Part shown: one piece after another, positions 7,501 to 15,078 of the stretch
How positions within the stretch are numbered: the stretch's first letter is position 1
How the letters are laid out: each line of letters starts with the position of its first letter
IMG/VR virus record: IMGVR_UViG_3300025086_000335
Coordinates: 1-20,180 of that record
DNA length: 20,180 nucleotides
From: a virus
Direction: 5' to 3' (one strand)
Position numbers and translations under genes: made by a program
The notes under the pieces: generated by a model
Database searches by the model: none
Seen by the model: the letters and a program-made list of their open reading frames with translations, nothing else
What the model was told of the DNA's origin: nothing

Positions 7501-7884
7501 GAGTTTAACGCAGGGATTCAAAATCAGAGAGAGATGTTTAACGCTCAGAACTATCTAGTAGTTGCCCAGGCTAATGCTCAGTGGAGACAGAACCTTGCTA
7601 CTATTAATACTGCTGCAGCTAACGAGGTAAACAGGGAATATGCACAGACAGTCAACGCACTTACTCTGAAAACTCTGGATGAGATATGGCAGAGAGAACG
7701 TGACCTGATGGACTACTCATTTACATCTAGTGAAAACTCTGCTGATCGTGCATTGAGTATTTTATTAGGTGATAAAAAATTAGACGCTTTAAGATTGGAG
7801 CTTGACTCGCAAGAGGATCAGGCTCTTGGAGGTCTTATGGCTAAGATATTCTTTTCTTCTGATGCCACATCTATTTTTTCATAA
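4579..7884 (+). CDS. Large Gln/Ala/Asn-rich probable internal virion protein
   Basis: A 1101-residue protein, probably a structural or ejected core protein. Residues 1-260 are acidic and mixed. Residues ~260-700 are Gly/Pro/Thr/Gln-rich and probably flexible. From ~730 on it is strongly helical, Ala/Gln/Asn-rich and without membrane segments. Residues 856-921 are three 22-residue units starting N-L-x-N, and ~925-990 carry a spaced F-N-A motif five times. Helical Gln/Ala-rich repeats are frequent in phage internal core and tail-needle proteins. No enzyme motif was seen. ATG at 4579 with RBS AAGGT sits in the duplicated 41-bp leader. The transglycosylase gene follows after 12 bp, as in T7-like internal-protein clusters. 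The structural role comes from composition and neighbours; the exact T7 counterpart is uncertain. Confidence 0.65.
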   Translation: MAVIKEVNNPSAGTVLNADNSPGLAAEIAAGNPGLTGVTVNAQGNYEYDGVELTSAGGTTTVVDLNLATAEDKAAIKELAELTFLAQTTGVNSNTLNAAYEKLGLDPNDTTVSSTSNKILEASGYTPGVTNGFFDGVGGYTGTDQGINILIDRYKDMPTDEDLIAAGLDPSEYTAVHSNAAEAFYVEEKLLEMGLSSANTNAVMGSTAGFLGGNLSSLGMQGATNIQDVRDESDRLSGTNNSEKFLDIYEWDLLKKKKPLKPKVPGSSGLTGNVSGINPPGGGQITGGNAGSFGNPAYVSTPLIGNATPIYDTGLTGLSEVTLPNYSQGLQNQETEFTNRAATQQSYYQPQTQTEKEALAASDPNYTAPAFENVLYRNRFGMTQYIQHIDGVPSQPIPPGYFRVTGFGTEDQGAAATGGNQGGMIQGFNDGAIVNPAINFQPGGAVVEQDGVYRIKYPDGTYSQGYDTANNAANALNMGMSKLGLPDYNTYLTNQGIDRNLPGYDETQYRNMYQAYVQDPATLQNIKDQAAAKEKEDLPPQTGGINQGQPTEQTTVTSDDLAQAQRDLVAQATVAPGGSVAAAPTSYINPNAYGTVTESTAGQAIGVAPMVRKDQVAQIGTATTADVPQKIGAGQVDAQQAYSDIQNATAGMDAAQLSAPTKTIDAQQQVGTSVSGLTEATGTSTDVTKPDARTVEKIDGTSELVSGTGVDQTKVGQAFGTGEVQAASVQNELANLMAQFDDGQTPAWAAGSMRAASQMLAARGLGASSLAGQAVIQAAMEAALPIAQIDASNKQQVALVKAEQRAKFLQLDFDQEFQAKVVNASKISEIANINFSSEQQIALENSKAANTMELQNLTNEQALIMAEAAALSQLDTQNLNNRQQAAVQNAQNFLQVDMSNLSNSQQTALFKQQSLISSILSDQAAANAAQQFNATSENQTNQFFANLAASVNQFNAAQINAMKQFNADEVNSLLEFNAGIQNQREMFNAQNYLVVAQANAQWRQNLATINTAAANEVNREYAQTVNALTLKTLDEIWQRERDLMDYSFTSSENSADRALSILLGDKKLDALRLELDSQEDQALGGLMAKIFFSSDATSIFS
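7144..7341 (+). repeat. Three tandem 66-bp units encoding 22-aa helical repeats
   Basis: The units 7144-7209, 7210-7275 and 7276-7341 each begin Asn-Leu-(Thr/Asn/Ser)-Asn-x-Gln and run exactly 22 residues (856-877, 878-899, 900-921). A diverged unit precedes them. The 22-residue period fits an amphipathic helix that turns by whole heptad/undecad steps. Confidence 0.75.
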
Positions 7885-7896
7885 TAGGAATAAGTA

Positions 7897-8664
7897 ATGT
7901 ATAGAGATCCTAGACAAACAAAACCAATGCCTAAACCCTCTGAAAGAGTAGGTAGTAAAAGAACTAAGTATAAGGCTTCCTCTGGAAAAGAGTTGGGGCA
8001 GAGTGCTCTCATGGATATTCCTGACAGGATAAAGCCAAAGCCCAAACCTAGCACTCCTCTAGATGCTGTGAATGGGTATCGAATGTCACTCGCACAAATG
8101 TCAAAGGCAAGCCCTCGCTCTGTGTCTGAGGGTTCTATTGTAGAGGAGGATGGAACAGAGTACTCCTATCCTGCAAAGGCAAAGGGTATGCTTAGTGAAG
8201 AAGCTATTGCTAAAGTAAATAGCATGGCAGAGAAATATGGTATAAGTGCAAATGATTTTTACAGGATCTTCCAGGGTGAGAGTGCAATGGACACAACAGC
8301 CCAGAGTAAAAGCACTAAGGCAGTAGGTCTTCCACAGTTTATGCCACTCCAGTTTGAAAAGGATGGTGTCTTTGATAAGCTAAACAAAGATATTACAAAA
8401 GAAGACGTACTAAAAATGTCTGATGTAGAGCAGCTTGGACTTTACGAGGAATATTTAGACTACTGGGATTATGATGGTAGTGTACCTCTAGCAATCCTCC
8501 AGGCAGCACCAGGTAAAATAGATAAGATAAAACAAAACCCTGATACTGTACTCTATAAAAAGAACTCTGCAGCCTGGGATAAAAATCCTGGGTGGAGATC
8601 AGATGGAGATGGTGATATCACAGGGAGATCTGTTATGGAATATTTTGAGAAAGTTAATAGGTAA
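7897..8664 (+). CDS. Lytic transglycosylase (SLT domain), virion-associated
   Basis: Predicted peptidoglycan-cleaving lytic transglycosylase. The SLT domain spans residues ~100-250. The catalytic Glu is E128 in F-Q-G-E-S, followed by the A-x-S segment and G-L-P-Q-F-M-P (144-150), the classic SLT signature. The C-terminal part has L-A-I-L-Q-A-A-P-G (198-206) and an N-P-G-W-R...D-G-D-I-T stretch (230-242) found in phage relatives. The N-terminal ~60 residues are Lys/Pro-rich with no signal peptide, so the enzyme is probably packed in the particle and helps DNA cross the cell wall at entry, as T7 gp16 does, rather than acting as the lysis enzyme. RBS TAGGAA precedes ATG 7897. Here the SLT domain is a separate protein, not part of the giant protein at 10263. 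Confidence 0.85.
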   Translation: MYRDPRQTKPMPKPSERVGSKRTKYKASSGKELGQSALMDIPDRIKPKPKPSTPLDAVNGYRMSLAQMSKASPRSVSEGSIVEEDGTEYSYPAKAKGMLSEEAIAKVNSMAEKYGISANDFYRIFQGESAMDTTAQSKSTKAVGLPQFMPLQFEKDGVFDKLNKDITKEDVLKMSDVEQLGLYEEYLDYWDYDGSVPLAILQAAPGKIDKIKQNPDTVLYKKNSAAWDKNPGWRSDGDGDITGRSVMEYFEKVNR

Positions 8665-8669
8665 TAAAC

Positions 8670-9305
8670 ATGGCACTACCAACGATGAATCCCCAAGCTG
8701 CAAAAGTATTTAAACAACCAGTCATGGGTGATACCAGACCCCCACCAAAACCTAAACCACAACCAAAGCCTAGCCCTAAGAGCAAGGGCAAGCCAAACCC
8801 AAAGATATTTGAAAGACCTATTCCTGGTCAGTCTCTTACTGCTGAACCAAAGGGTAGGCCATACGAAAGACCACCAGAGATTAACGATCCTGAAGATGCT
8901 TTGCGTTATCACTTAACCAGGCTCAATGATGTAGAATCCCTGGACACTGTGATGCTTCTTTTACAGAAGGGTGTTGACGTAAAGAGTTTGACTGAGGGTA
9001 TTCTGAGGGGTGCTGTGTCTGAGGGTATTCACAGCATTGATGTAAGTTTAACTATTGCTCCTACTGTCCATGAGTTTATTGAGACTGTAGCTGATGAAGT
9101 TGGTGTGTCGTATAAGACAGGCTTTGAGAAGGGTGAGCAGGAAGAGGATGATAAAGAGATGGCTTTAGTTCAGAGTATGCTTGCTAAGTCTAAAGGTAAA
9201 GCACCTGCACCCAAGGCTGCTCCAAGAGAAGAGCCTAAACAACAAATGGAAATGAATCTTGGTGAGCCAGAGGCTGCACCTAAAGGTCTGATGGCGAGGG
9301 TATAA
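8670..9305 (+). CDS. Unknown probable virion protein, Pro/Lys-rich N terminus
   Basis: I recognise no named family. The 211 residues fall in three parts: a Pro/Lys-rich arm (20-70, with K-P-K-P-Q-P-K-P), an ordered middle (75-155) that looks alpha-helical and contains L-T-E-G-I-L-R-G-A-V-S-E-G-I-H-S, and an acidic to Ala/Pro-rich tail ending G-L-M-A-R-V. No membrane segment or enzyme motif was seen. It begins 5 bp after the transglycosylase gene (RBS TAGGT) and is followed after 2 bp by the next gene, so it is co-expressed with the internal virion proteins. The middle region resembles a conserved protein I associate with HMO-2011-like marine phages, from memory only. A chaperone or minor core protein is possible. 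Confidence 0.6.
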   Translation: MALPTMNPQAAKVFKQPVMGDTRPPPKPKPQPKPSPKSKGKPNPKIFERPIPGQSLTAEPKGRPYERPPEINDPEDALRYHLTRLNDVESLDTVMLLLQKGVDVKSLTEGILRGAVSEGIHSIDVSLTIAPTVHEFIETVADEVGVSYKTGFEKGEQEEDDKEMALVQSMLAKSKGKAPAPKAAPREEPKQQMEMNLGEPEAAPKGLMARV

Positions 9306-9307
9306 GT

Positions 9308-10270
9308 ATGGGATTTTTAGCAGGTGTACTAGAAGAGGCTAATCGCCAGGAAGACGCAGCAACTAGGGCTGAAGAGTTCATGATGTCTCAGTTGGATAAG
9401 TTAAAGGGTGTCATTATTCCTGAGTTAATGCAAAAAATAAAGACTAGGACAGAGAATGCTGCAGAGACAAAAGCTAGAATTGATTATGCACAAACTCTAG
9501 GTCTTAGTGAACGATCTGCGTATGCACTAGAAGTTACTGGTCAACTTGAGTATGAGTTACCTGCCCTAGAAAAAGTAGGAAAAAATAAAATAGCAGAAAA
9601 CTTTATAAAAACTCTTGATGCTACAATCACTAATCAAATAGACAATGATGAAGATATTGCTAAAGGAATCTCAGCAGGTATCGCTGCGATGAAAAAGAAT
9701 ATGACTGCTCAAGATAGTACGAATGCTTTAATGAAAGCTATGTATGCTACAACGAGGGATGAGTTTGAAGATGCTATGGAAGGTGTTACAGTCAAAACTA
9801 TTACTATGCCTGAAGTAGAAGACTTTGAATATAGACCTACTGGAGGTAGATCACAAATTGAATCGTCTGAATTAAGTAGAATGGATCAAAGAATTGCACA
9901 GTCTCTTCAAACTACTTTTGGTCAAGGGTATACAGTAGATCCTCAGAAAGAAGGAGGACTAGGTTATATTTCTTTTCAAGATGATGATCTAAGTAGACTC
10001 TTTACTAAATTAGCAGAAGAGGCGAGACTAAGAGCAACTTCTGCTGAACTTGGGGTGGGTGGAAGTCCTTCTCAAGTTTCTCTATTCATAGGTCAAACTT
10101 TACAAAATGCTAGACAAACAAATCCCACAACTCAGCAAACAGTCGTAAGTGAACCTCTATCAATTTTTAATAACTTAGATAAAATTCTTGCTAATCCTGG
10201 TGGATTTGACTGGAGTTCTTTACCAACAACAAACTTACGTACCCCAGAGGATGATAACTTAAATGAGTAA
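9308..10270 (+). CDS. Unknown helical probable virion protein
   Basis: No family recognised. The 320-residue product is predicted mostly helical in its first half (Glu/Lys/Ala-rich, with heptad-like spacing around residues 10-70). The middle (~105-170) is acidic, and the last ~100 residues are polar with Ser/Thr/Gln-rich linkers. There is no Cys, membrane segment, signal peptide or enzyme motif that I can see. RBS GAGGG precedes ATG 9308. Its stop overlaps the start of the giant protein in ATGAGTAA, so the two are translationally coupled and probably needed in set proportions. In T7-like phages the neighbours of the giant internal protein are gp14 and gp15; this gene could be a counterpart by position only. 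Confidence 0.6.
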   Translation: MGFLAGVLEEANRQEDAATRAEEFMMSQLDKLKGVIIPELMQKIKTRTENAAETKARIDYAQTLGLSERSAYALEVTGQLEYELPALEKVGKNKIAENFIKTLDATITNQIDNDEDIAKGISAGIAAMKKNMTAQDSTNALMKAMYATTRDEFEDAMEGVTVKTITMPEVEDFEYRPTGGRSQIESSELSRMDQRIAQSLQTTFGQGYTVDPQKEGGLGYISFQDDDLSRLFTKLAEEARLRATSAELGVGGSPSQVSLFIGQTLQNARQTNPTTQQTVVSEPLSIFNNLDKILANPGGFDWSSLPTTNLRTPEDDNLNE

Positions 10271-13200
10271 TCAGCAAGAACTATTTGGATTTACTCCTGA
10301 AGGTCTTCAACAGGAAGTCGATAAGGTTCTTCCTAAGAAAACCTCAGATGATGAACTCGTTTTCTCTAATGAGAGTTATGTTAGTAACGCTGAAGGCAAA
10401 ACCTTTATGGAGTTACTAGGTGATCCTGAGTTTGAAAATGATTTAAGATTATTTTTTAAGAACCATGATCTGTACACAATGTCTGATGAAGAAATTGAAA
10501 AGGTGGGTATAACCCAACTAGCAAATGATTTTGTAGAGCATATTCGTTTTCAAGACATGAATGAGTATGTAGCAGTACAAGACTTATTATTTTCTCAGAG
10601 GCCAGAAGAAGAAGTAGATCCTGAATCTATTCTTGCATTTGGTAGACTAGACCATGCCTTAGAAGTTTCTGAAGGGGGTGGTACTGGTTTTGCAGAAACA
10701 TTTAGTGATTACTTTAGAGGCTTTGCATCCTCTCCTACTACTGCCACAACAGTGGGTACTCTTGGGTATGGAGTATGGACTAAACTTGCTGCATACTTTG
10801 GAAAGAGGGGTACTCAATTAGCTCTTAAAAAACAACTAAAGGGTTTACTGAGAGAGGGTATTACAGACGAAGTAATTAAAAAAACTTTAAAGAAAAATGT
10901 TTTAAAGGACGCAGTAATAAGTAAGGACAATCTACTTAGCACTGGTTTTGATACTGGGGTTGCTGTTTTACACAGTGGTGCTCAAGGAGAAACAAGAGAA
11001 AATACTAGACCAGGCTACGAGTATACAATGGGAGATGTTATTCGAGATGCAGCACTACAGGGATCACTGCAGCATGTAGTAGGAACTGGTGCTAAGTCCT
11101 GGGATAATTATAATTATAATAAGTCAGTTGATGGCTTACTTGAAATGACTAAGAAATCAGAAGAGTTTACTAAAGCACAGAGAAAAGCTGCATTTAAAAC
11201 TTTTAAAAATGGAAGTTCAGAAAATATAAATGAACAGGCTAGTTCAATAGCAGAACTTGTGTCTATCTTTGAAGCTAGAAGTCAGGGTAAACCAGTAGAC
11301 TTAGCAGAGCTAGATAAGAGTTCTGTAGAACGAGGTAAAGAATTATTTCAACAGATGCTATCTGATCCAAGCGATGCTGTTATAACACCTGGTTTAAATC
11401 TAGATACCATTAGGGGTGTAACTGCTGCAGGTATAGAGTTAAGAGAAGTCTTAAAGAAGTATGCTACACCTGGTAAAAGAATTTCACAGATTGTTTCTGA
11501 TGCTGTGTCTGCAGGAGACTTTACACCTCAACAATTGGTAGCAATTAGAACTAAGTATGGTTTAAGTACAGATGAGTTAGGCTATCTTTGGTTAGCAGAA
11601 TTTTCTAAAGCAGGTTCAACTCTTGCAGAGGCTGCTAACCTTACAAGATTTGTGCAGCAAGAATTTACTCAACTTGCTAAAGGAGGTATTGAAACTCCCA
11701 GTGACAGAGCAGTGGCAGAGATTATTGATCCTCTTATCTCAGCAGATAAAGTACGTGATATTGATAACTTTACAATTGCCCTAATGACAATTCAAACTGG
11801 TACAACTGGTGCAAACGTTTTATCAGGTGCATTTAGATTAGGTGTTGCTAATACTTTAGATCAAACATGGGATGTTCTTGGCACTACTCTGTATGGTTTA
11901 AGTAAGGGTCAGCTACCAGACAAAAACTGGTTAGGGAGTGTCTTATCAAATGTAAAGAGTATGACCTGGGGTACATCTGAAGCCAAACTTTTAGATGAGT
12001 TATTCAAAGCTGACATGCCTAATGCGTACCAAGAATTATTTTATGACACATCTAGAATTTTAGAAAGTGCAGGTAATGGTAGAGGAAAACTGAATACAGT
12101 AGCCAGAGCTTTAAATGCTTTGAACACTGGAACAGATGCTGTTCTAAAACAAATGGCTTTCTACGCCTCCATTGATAAACAGTTAAGAGCACTAGGAGAT
12201 ACTACGACAGGTAGGGGAAACATTTCAGAATTTCTACAAAACTATTCTAGTATCCAAGAATTGCCAGAAGGTGTCGTAGCAAAGGCTATGCAAGAAGCTA
12301 AAGAAGTAACCTATCAAGTTACTTACAAAGGAGATGAAAGTTTATTTGGTCAGGGTGCAACTCAACTTCAAAAGTTACACTTTGAATATCCAGGTCTTGT
12401 ATCTAAAATATTTGGTATTCCTTTTCCAAGGTTTGTAGCTAATCACTTAGAAACAGTAGGTGACTATACAGGCATTGCTCACGTTGCTTATGGTATTGAG
12501 AAGGGTGCAAGGACAATGTTTCCCTGGGCAAAACCTGAGAATAAATATTTTACTGATGCCTACAAGTCTGGGAAAGACAGGTGGAAAAGAAGTATGACAG
12601 GCTTTAGTCTATTTGGTATGGGAGCCTACTCAGCATTTGCAACAGATGGAGAGAGTCCATACGACAGAGATGTTCTTGCTCCCTTGTCAGAAAAGATTTT
12701 AGGTGACATGTCACTAACAGAGCAGGACTATTCCAGATCTTTAGCTACTTTTTTAGCTCCTGTTTTCTTAGGAGATTTTGCTGCACGATGGTATATGGGT
12801 CAAAGAGAATTTAAACTTACTGAAGCTGACGAAGAAGTATTTAAAGAAATGCTAGGAGGTATGGCAGAGGTAGGGTTTGATGCAGGTCTTATAGAAAATT
12901 TACGAGTTGTGTATGAAGAAGGAACAGGTAACGTACCACAAGGTTTACAAACCTTTTTAGGTGATCAACTTGCTTTATTAACTTATGCCACAAAACCTGC
13001 TTCTGATATAATGAGAAATGCTGAGTATTACAGGTCAGGATCTCCCTATGTAAAAGATTATTATGGAGGAGATCCTACAGCACCTTCTACATTTGGTGAA
13101 AGAACTTGGTGGGAAAGTATAGCTACAAGAGGTCTTGCCTGGAACAGAGCGATGAGGTTTGTTCCTGACTTAGGTGGTATCCAGGGGATGTCAGATGATA

Positions 13201-13970
13201 TTAGACCTGGAAAGGTAGCAGAGGCTGATGGTTTCTATGCAGTAGCAAACTATAATGGTACGAGTAAATATAGAACTGGTGGGTTTAGCCCTATAACAAG
13301 TCAGTTTGGGGTAAACACTGAGGCTCCCTTAAATGATTTTGAAATTGAATTAAATAAGGTGGGAATTGTACCTTGGAAAACTATCAGCAAAAGTTCTACA
13401 GATAGAAACCCTATTGTAGACCAACTTAAAAAACAAATTCTTTCCATAGGTTTAAAAACAAGAGGTGGAGAAAGACTTCAGGTTTCAATCTCTGAACAAT
13501 TCGATGTCTTTAAATCAACACCTTTAAAAGATTTAGGTGGAATAACCTATGATGAAATAACAGATCCAAGAACCAGAGAACTAGTCCTTACTAAATTCAT
13601 GGAGTCCAGAGTTAAAGTAGCAGAAAATATGGCTTCTGATATTTATGTTGCAAGAATGCAAAACCCTGAGTACTACAGTAGACAGTTGACTGGTTTTATA
13701 AGACACATGTACTCCCTCGAAAAAAGAAAGTTAGGCAAACAAAAATATTCTTTTGATGATGTAGTAAAGTTTGGTATGCAGAACACCAAGGTTGGACAAG
13801 CCTTAAGACTTAAAGGATATGACTACACTAACTCTAGAGATTATATTGTAGACGCTGCATCTGTAGAAGATGAAGTACATCGAAGAAATCTTTTACTTAG
13901 TGAGTGGCTACCTGCGTTTAAGGAAGCCAATAACATTACTGTTGAAACAGAACAGAAAGTACAGAGATAA
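10263..13970 (+). CDS. Giant probable internal (ejected) virion protein
   Basis: A 1235-residue protein, the last gene of the + arm. Size, position and neighbours match the large internal core/ejection protein of T7-like podoviruses (gp16-like role), which is extruded into the cell to make the DNA channel. It lacks the SLT domain of T7 gp16; that activity is in the separate protein at 7897. Visible features are an acidic N terminus (1-130), a Gly/aromatic weakly hydrophobic stretch near 150-185 followed by a Lys-rich helix (~185-215), a second hydrophobic Gly/Phe patch near 780, and long mixed helical regions. No nuclease, polymerase or protease motif was found. The start ATG overlaps the preceding stop by 8 bp. 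The terminator hairpin begins immediately after its stop. Function is inferred from context. Confidence 0.65.
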   Translation: MSNQQELFGFTPEGLQQEVDKVLPKKTSDDELVFSNESYVSNAEGKTFMELLGDPEFENDLRLFFKNHDLYTMSDEEIEKVGITQLANDFVEHIRFQDMNEYVAVQDLLFSQRPEEEVDPESILAFGRLDHALEVSEGGGTGFAETFSDYFRGFASSPTTATTVGTLGYGVWTKLAAYFGKRGTQLALKKQLKGLLREGITDEVIKKTLKKNVLKDAVISKDNLLSTGFDTGVAVLHSGAQGETRENTRPGYEYTMGDVIRDAALQGSLQHVVGTGAKSWDNYNYNKSVDGLLEMTKKSEEFTKAQRKAAFKTFKNGSSENINEQASSIAELVSIFEARSQGKPVDLAELDKSSVERGKELFQQMLSDPSDAVITPGLNLDTIRGVTAAGIELREVLKKYATPGKRISQIVSDAVSAGDFTPQQLVAIRTKYGLSTDELGYLWLAEFSKAGSTLAEAANLTRFVQQEFTQLAKGGIETPSDRAVAEIIDPLISADKVRDIDNFTIALMTIQTGTTGANVLSGAFRLGVANTLDQTWDVLGTTLYGLSKGQLPDKNWLGSVLSNVKSMTWGTSEAKLLDELFKADMPNAYQELFYDTSRILESAGNGRGKLNTVARALNALNTGTDAVLKQMAFYASIDKQLRALGDTTTGRGNISEFLQNYSSIQELPEGVVAKAMQEAKEVTYQVTYKGDESLFGQGATQLQKLHFEYPGLVSKIFGIPFPRFVANHLETVGDYTGIAHVAYGIEKGARTMFPWAKPENKYFTDAYKSGKDRWKRSMTGFSLFGMGAYSAFATDGESPYDRDVLAPLSEKILGDMSLTEQDYSRSLATFLAPVFLGDFAARWYMGQREFKLTEADEEVFKEMLGGMAEVGFDAGLIENLRVVYEEGTGNVPQGLQTFLGDQLALLTYATKPASDIMRNAEYYRSGSPYVKDYYGGDPTAPSTFGERTWWESIATRGLAWNRAMRFVPDLGGIQGMSDDIRPGKVAEADGFYAVANYNGTSKYRTGGFSPITSQFGVNTEAPLNDFEIELNKVGIVPWKTISKSSTDRNPIVDQLKKQILSIGLKTRGGERLQVSISEQFDVFKSTPLKDLGGITYDEITDPRTRELVLTKFMESRVKVAENMASDIYVARMQNPEYYSRQLTGFIRHMYSLEKRKLGKQKYSFDDVVKFGMQNTKVGQALRLKGYDYTNSRDYIVDAASVEDEVHRRNLLLSEWLPAFKEANNITVETEQKVQR

Positions 13971-13972
13971 AA

Positions 13973-13999
13973 AAACCCCCAGGGATTAACTGGGGGTTT
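13973..13999. terminator. Bidirectional rho-independent terminator between convergent arms
   Basis: AAACCCCCA (13973-13981) and TGGGGGTTT (13991-13999) form a perfect 9-bp stem with a 9-nt loop. Read on the - strand it is followed by seven T, a strong terminator for the replication operon. Read on the + strand it is followed by the weaker TTTAGTTT. It lies 2 bp after the stop of the giant virion gene and 3 bp beyond the stop of the last - strand gene, so it serves both arms. Confidence 0.9.
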
Positions 14000-14002
14000 A
14001 GT

Positions 14003-14233
14003 TTAAGACGGTTTATCTTTAGTCTTTTTATGATCAAGCATCAGGTATGAATAACAAAATGCTTGAGTAACGATCTCGTCTGATCGTATATACTTCCCAG
14101 ATGAAGCCAGTAAACCTGAAAGTGCTGCACCTGCGAAGTAATCCCTAGTCGCTATGTCACGAATGGGAATCTCTTTTTGAGTAAACTCTTGGGCCTCCTG
14201 CTCAAGGGTTTTCTTTTTTGTGGGCTTACTCAT
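14003..14233 (-). CDS. Small phage protein of unknown function
   Basis: Last gene of the - strand operon, 76 residues from the ATG at 14233. I prefer this start to the ATG at 14254: it has AGAGGA a few bases upstream, and it overlaps the DUF3310 stop in ATGAGTAA, the same junction as at 10263. The N terminus is Lys-rich. The centre, R-D-Y-F-A-G-A-A-L-S-G-L-L-A, is a helix seen in many small uncharacterised phage proteins. No membrane segment or metal site is clear. The role is unknown. Confidence 0.7.
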   Translation of the reverse strand: MSKPTKKKTLEQEAQEFTQKEIPIRDIATRDYFAGAALSGLLASSGKYIRSDEIVTQAFCYSYLMLDHKKTKDKPS

Positions 14234-14441
14234 TCTCTTCCTCTGCTTGTTCAATCAAGAACTCTATCATGTGCTTTGCCTTGTAGAGATCCTGGATACC
14301 ATTCTTATTCCTCCAACGAGAAATATATTTGACAACAGAACCCTCGCAGAAGTCTAGCTCGTTAGCCAGGATGTAATCAATAGGTTCTATGGCAAGGCTC
14401 TGGTAGTGTGTGCCACCCACTTGTTTACTTTTAGCACTCAT
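14226..14441 (-). CDS. DUF3310 protein (T7 gp1.7-like)
   Basis: The 71 residues match the DUF3310 pattern: G-G-T-H-Y-Q near the N terminus (9-14), I-E-P-I-D-Y-I (18-24), F-C-E-G-S-V-V-K-Y-I-S-R-W (31-43), then G-I-Q-D-L-Y-K-A-K (47-55). DUF3310 occurs widely in phages and is related to part of T7 gp1.7, a nucleotide kinase, which would fit the dNTP-supply genes of this operon. The small size makes full kinase activity doubtful. The start overlaps the preceding stop in ATGA, with GGTGAAAG as a likely RBS. Confidence 0.85.
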   Translation of the reverse strand: MSAKSKQVGGTHYQSLAIEPIDYILANELDFCEGSVVKYISRWRNKNGIQDLYKAKHMIEFLIEQAEEENE

Positions 14442-14926
14442 ACTTTCACCACATGTCTTGCGTGTTCTTGAACGTAGTCTAGAGGAAGGATAGTCATTAG
14501 ATCATCTCTGCCTTTTCGTGTGTGTAAACCAAAGTCATCTCTGTAAAACTCAGTACACCTCTCTCTTAAATCGTCAATAATATCTTCAGGTCTTATTAAA
14601 TAAAAAGAGTCAGATGATCGTACTGCTATCATCCTGTCGATACCATTAGGAACACCCCAACCCTTTTGAGGTTGCATGTTTGGTGGTCTTCTAACTGTTT
14701 TTAATTCCCACCAGATTGTAAAATCTATTGGGCCTCTTCTGTTCTTTCGCTTTGCAGCCTTGACATCAACTCTGCCAAACTCTTTATCCAGAACATCCCA
14801 GTGTTCATTACGATCCTCAGTTAGTGTAGCCTTTCTTATAAAATTATTTCCACGCAGAGCTATAAACTGATCTTCTGCTGCTCTACCTTCTTCAAAATTA
14901 CCTGCGTTCTTAAATCTTTTGTTCAC
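14438..14926 (-). CDS. Putative PD-(D/E)XK nuclease
   Basis: A 162-residue protein with the core of a PD-(D/E)XK nuclease: an N-terminal helix with E18, then H-W-D44, then the strand V-D54-V-K56. The next strands (I-D-F-T-I-W-W-E-L-K and R-M-I-A-V-R) complete a plausible alpha/beta fold. It may degrade host DNA, resolve phage DNA or act as a homing or restriction-like enzyme; no target domain is visible. It starts with GTG at 14926, supported by AGAGGA and AAGG just upstream and by a GTGA overlap with the stop of the 51-aa gene. Its stop overlaps DUF3310 in ATGA. The nuclease assignment rests on motif spacing alone. Confidence 0.6.
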   Translation of the reverse strand: MNKRFKNAGNFEEGRAAEDQFIALRGNNFIRKATLTEDRNEHWDVLDKEFGRVDVKAAKRKNRRGPIDFTIWWELKTVRRPPNMQPQKGWGVPNGIDRMIAVRSSDSFYLIRPEDIIDDLRERCTEFYRDDFGLHTRKGRDDLMTILPLDYVQEHARHVVKV

Positions 14927-15078
14927 TTGCCTTGTCCTCTGTATGGTTTTGTAGCTCTACGCTTATGCTTATTCAAAGAACCAAACTTAATAGAAGATAA
15001 TCTTTTTGACTGAGAAGTTTTCTTCTTAGTGGGTTGATGAGAGTTAGCTGCTGCACCTACAATTTGTACTTTAGCCAT
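14923..15078 (-). CDS. Small basic protein, 51 aa
   Basis: A short gene that fills the gap between DUF1289 and the nuclease. ATG at 15078 has a good RBS (GGAG, 8 nt upstream) and lies 8 bp inside the end of the DUF1289 gene. Its stop overlaps the nuclease GTG start in GTGA. The product starts M-A-K-V-Q-I-V-G and is very basic (about a quarter Lys/Arg, including K-H-K-R-R) with almost no acidic residues. It may bind nucleic acid or a partner protein. No family recognised. Overlaps on both sides plus the RBS make it a real gene despite its size. Confidence 0.75.
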   Translation of the reverse strand: MAKVQIVGAAANSHQPTKKKTSQSKRLSSIKFGSLNKHKRRATKPYRGQGK

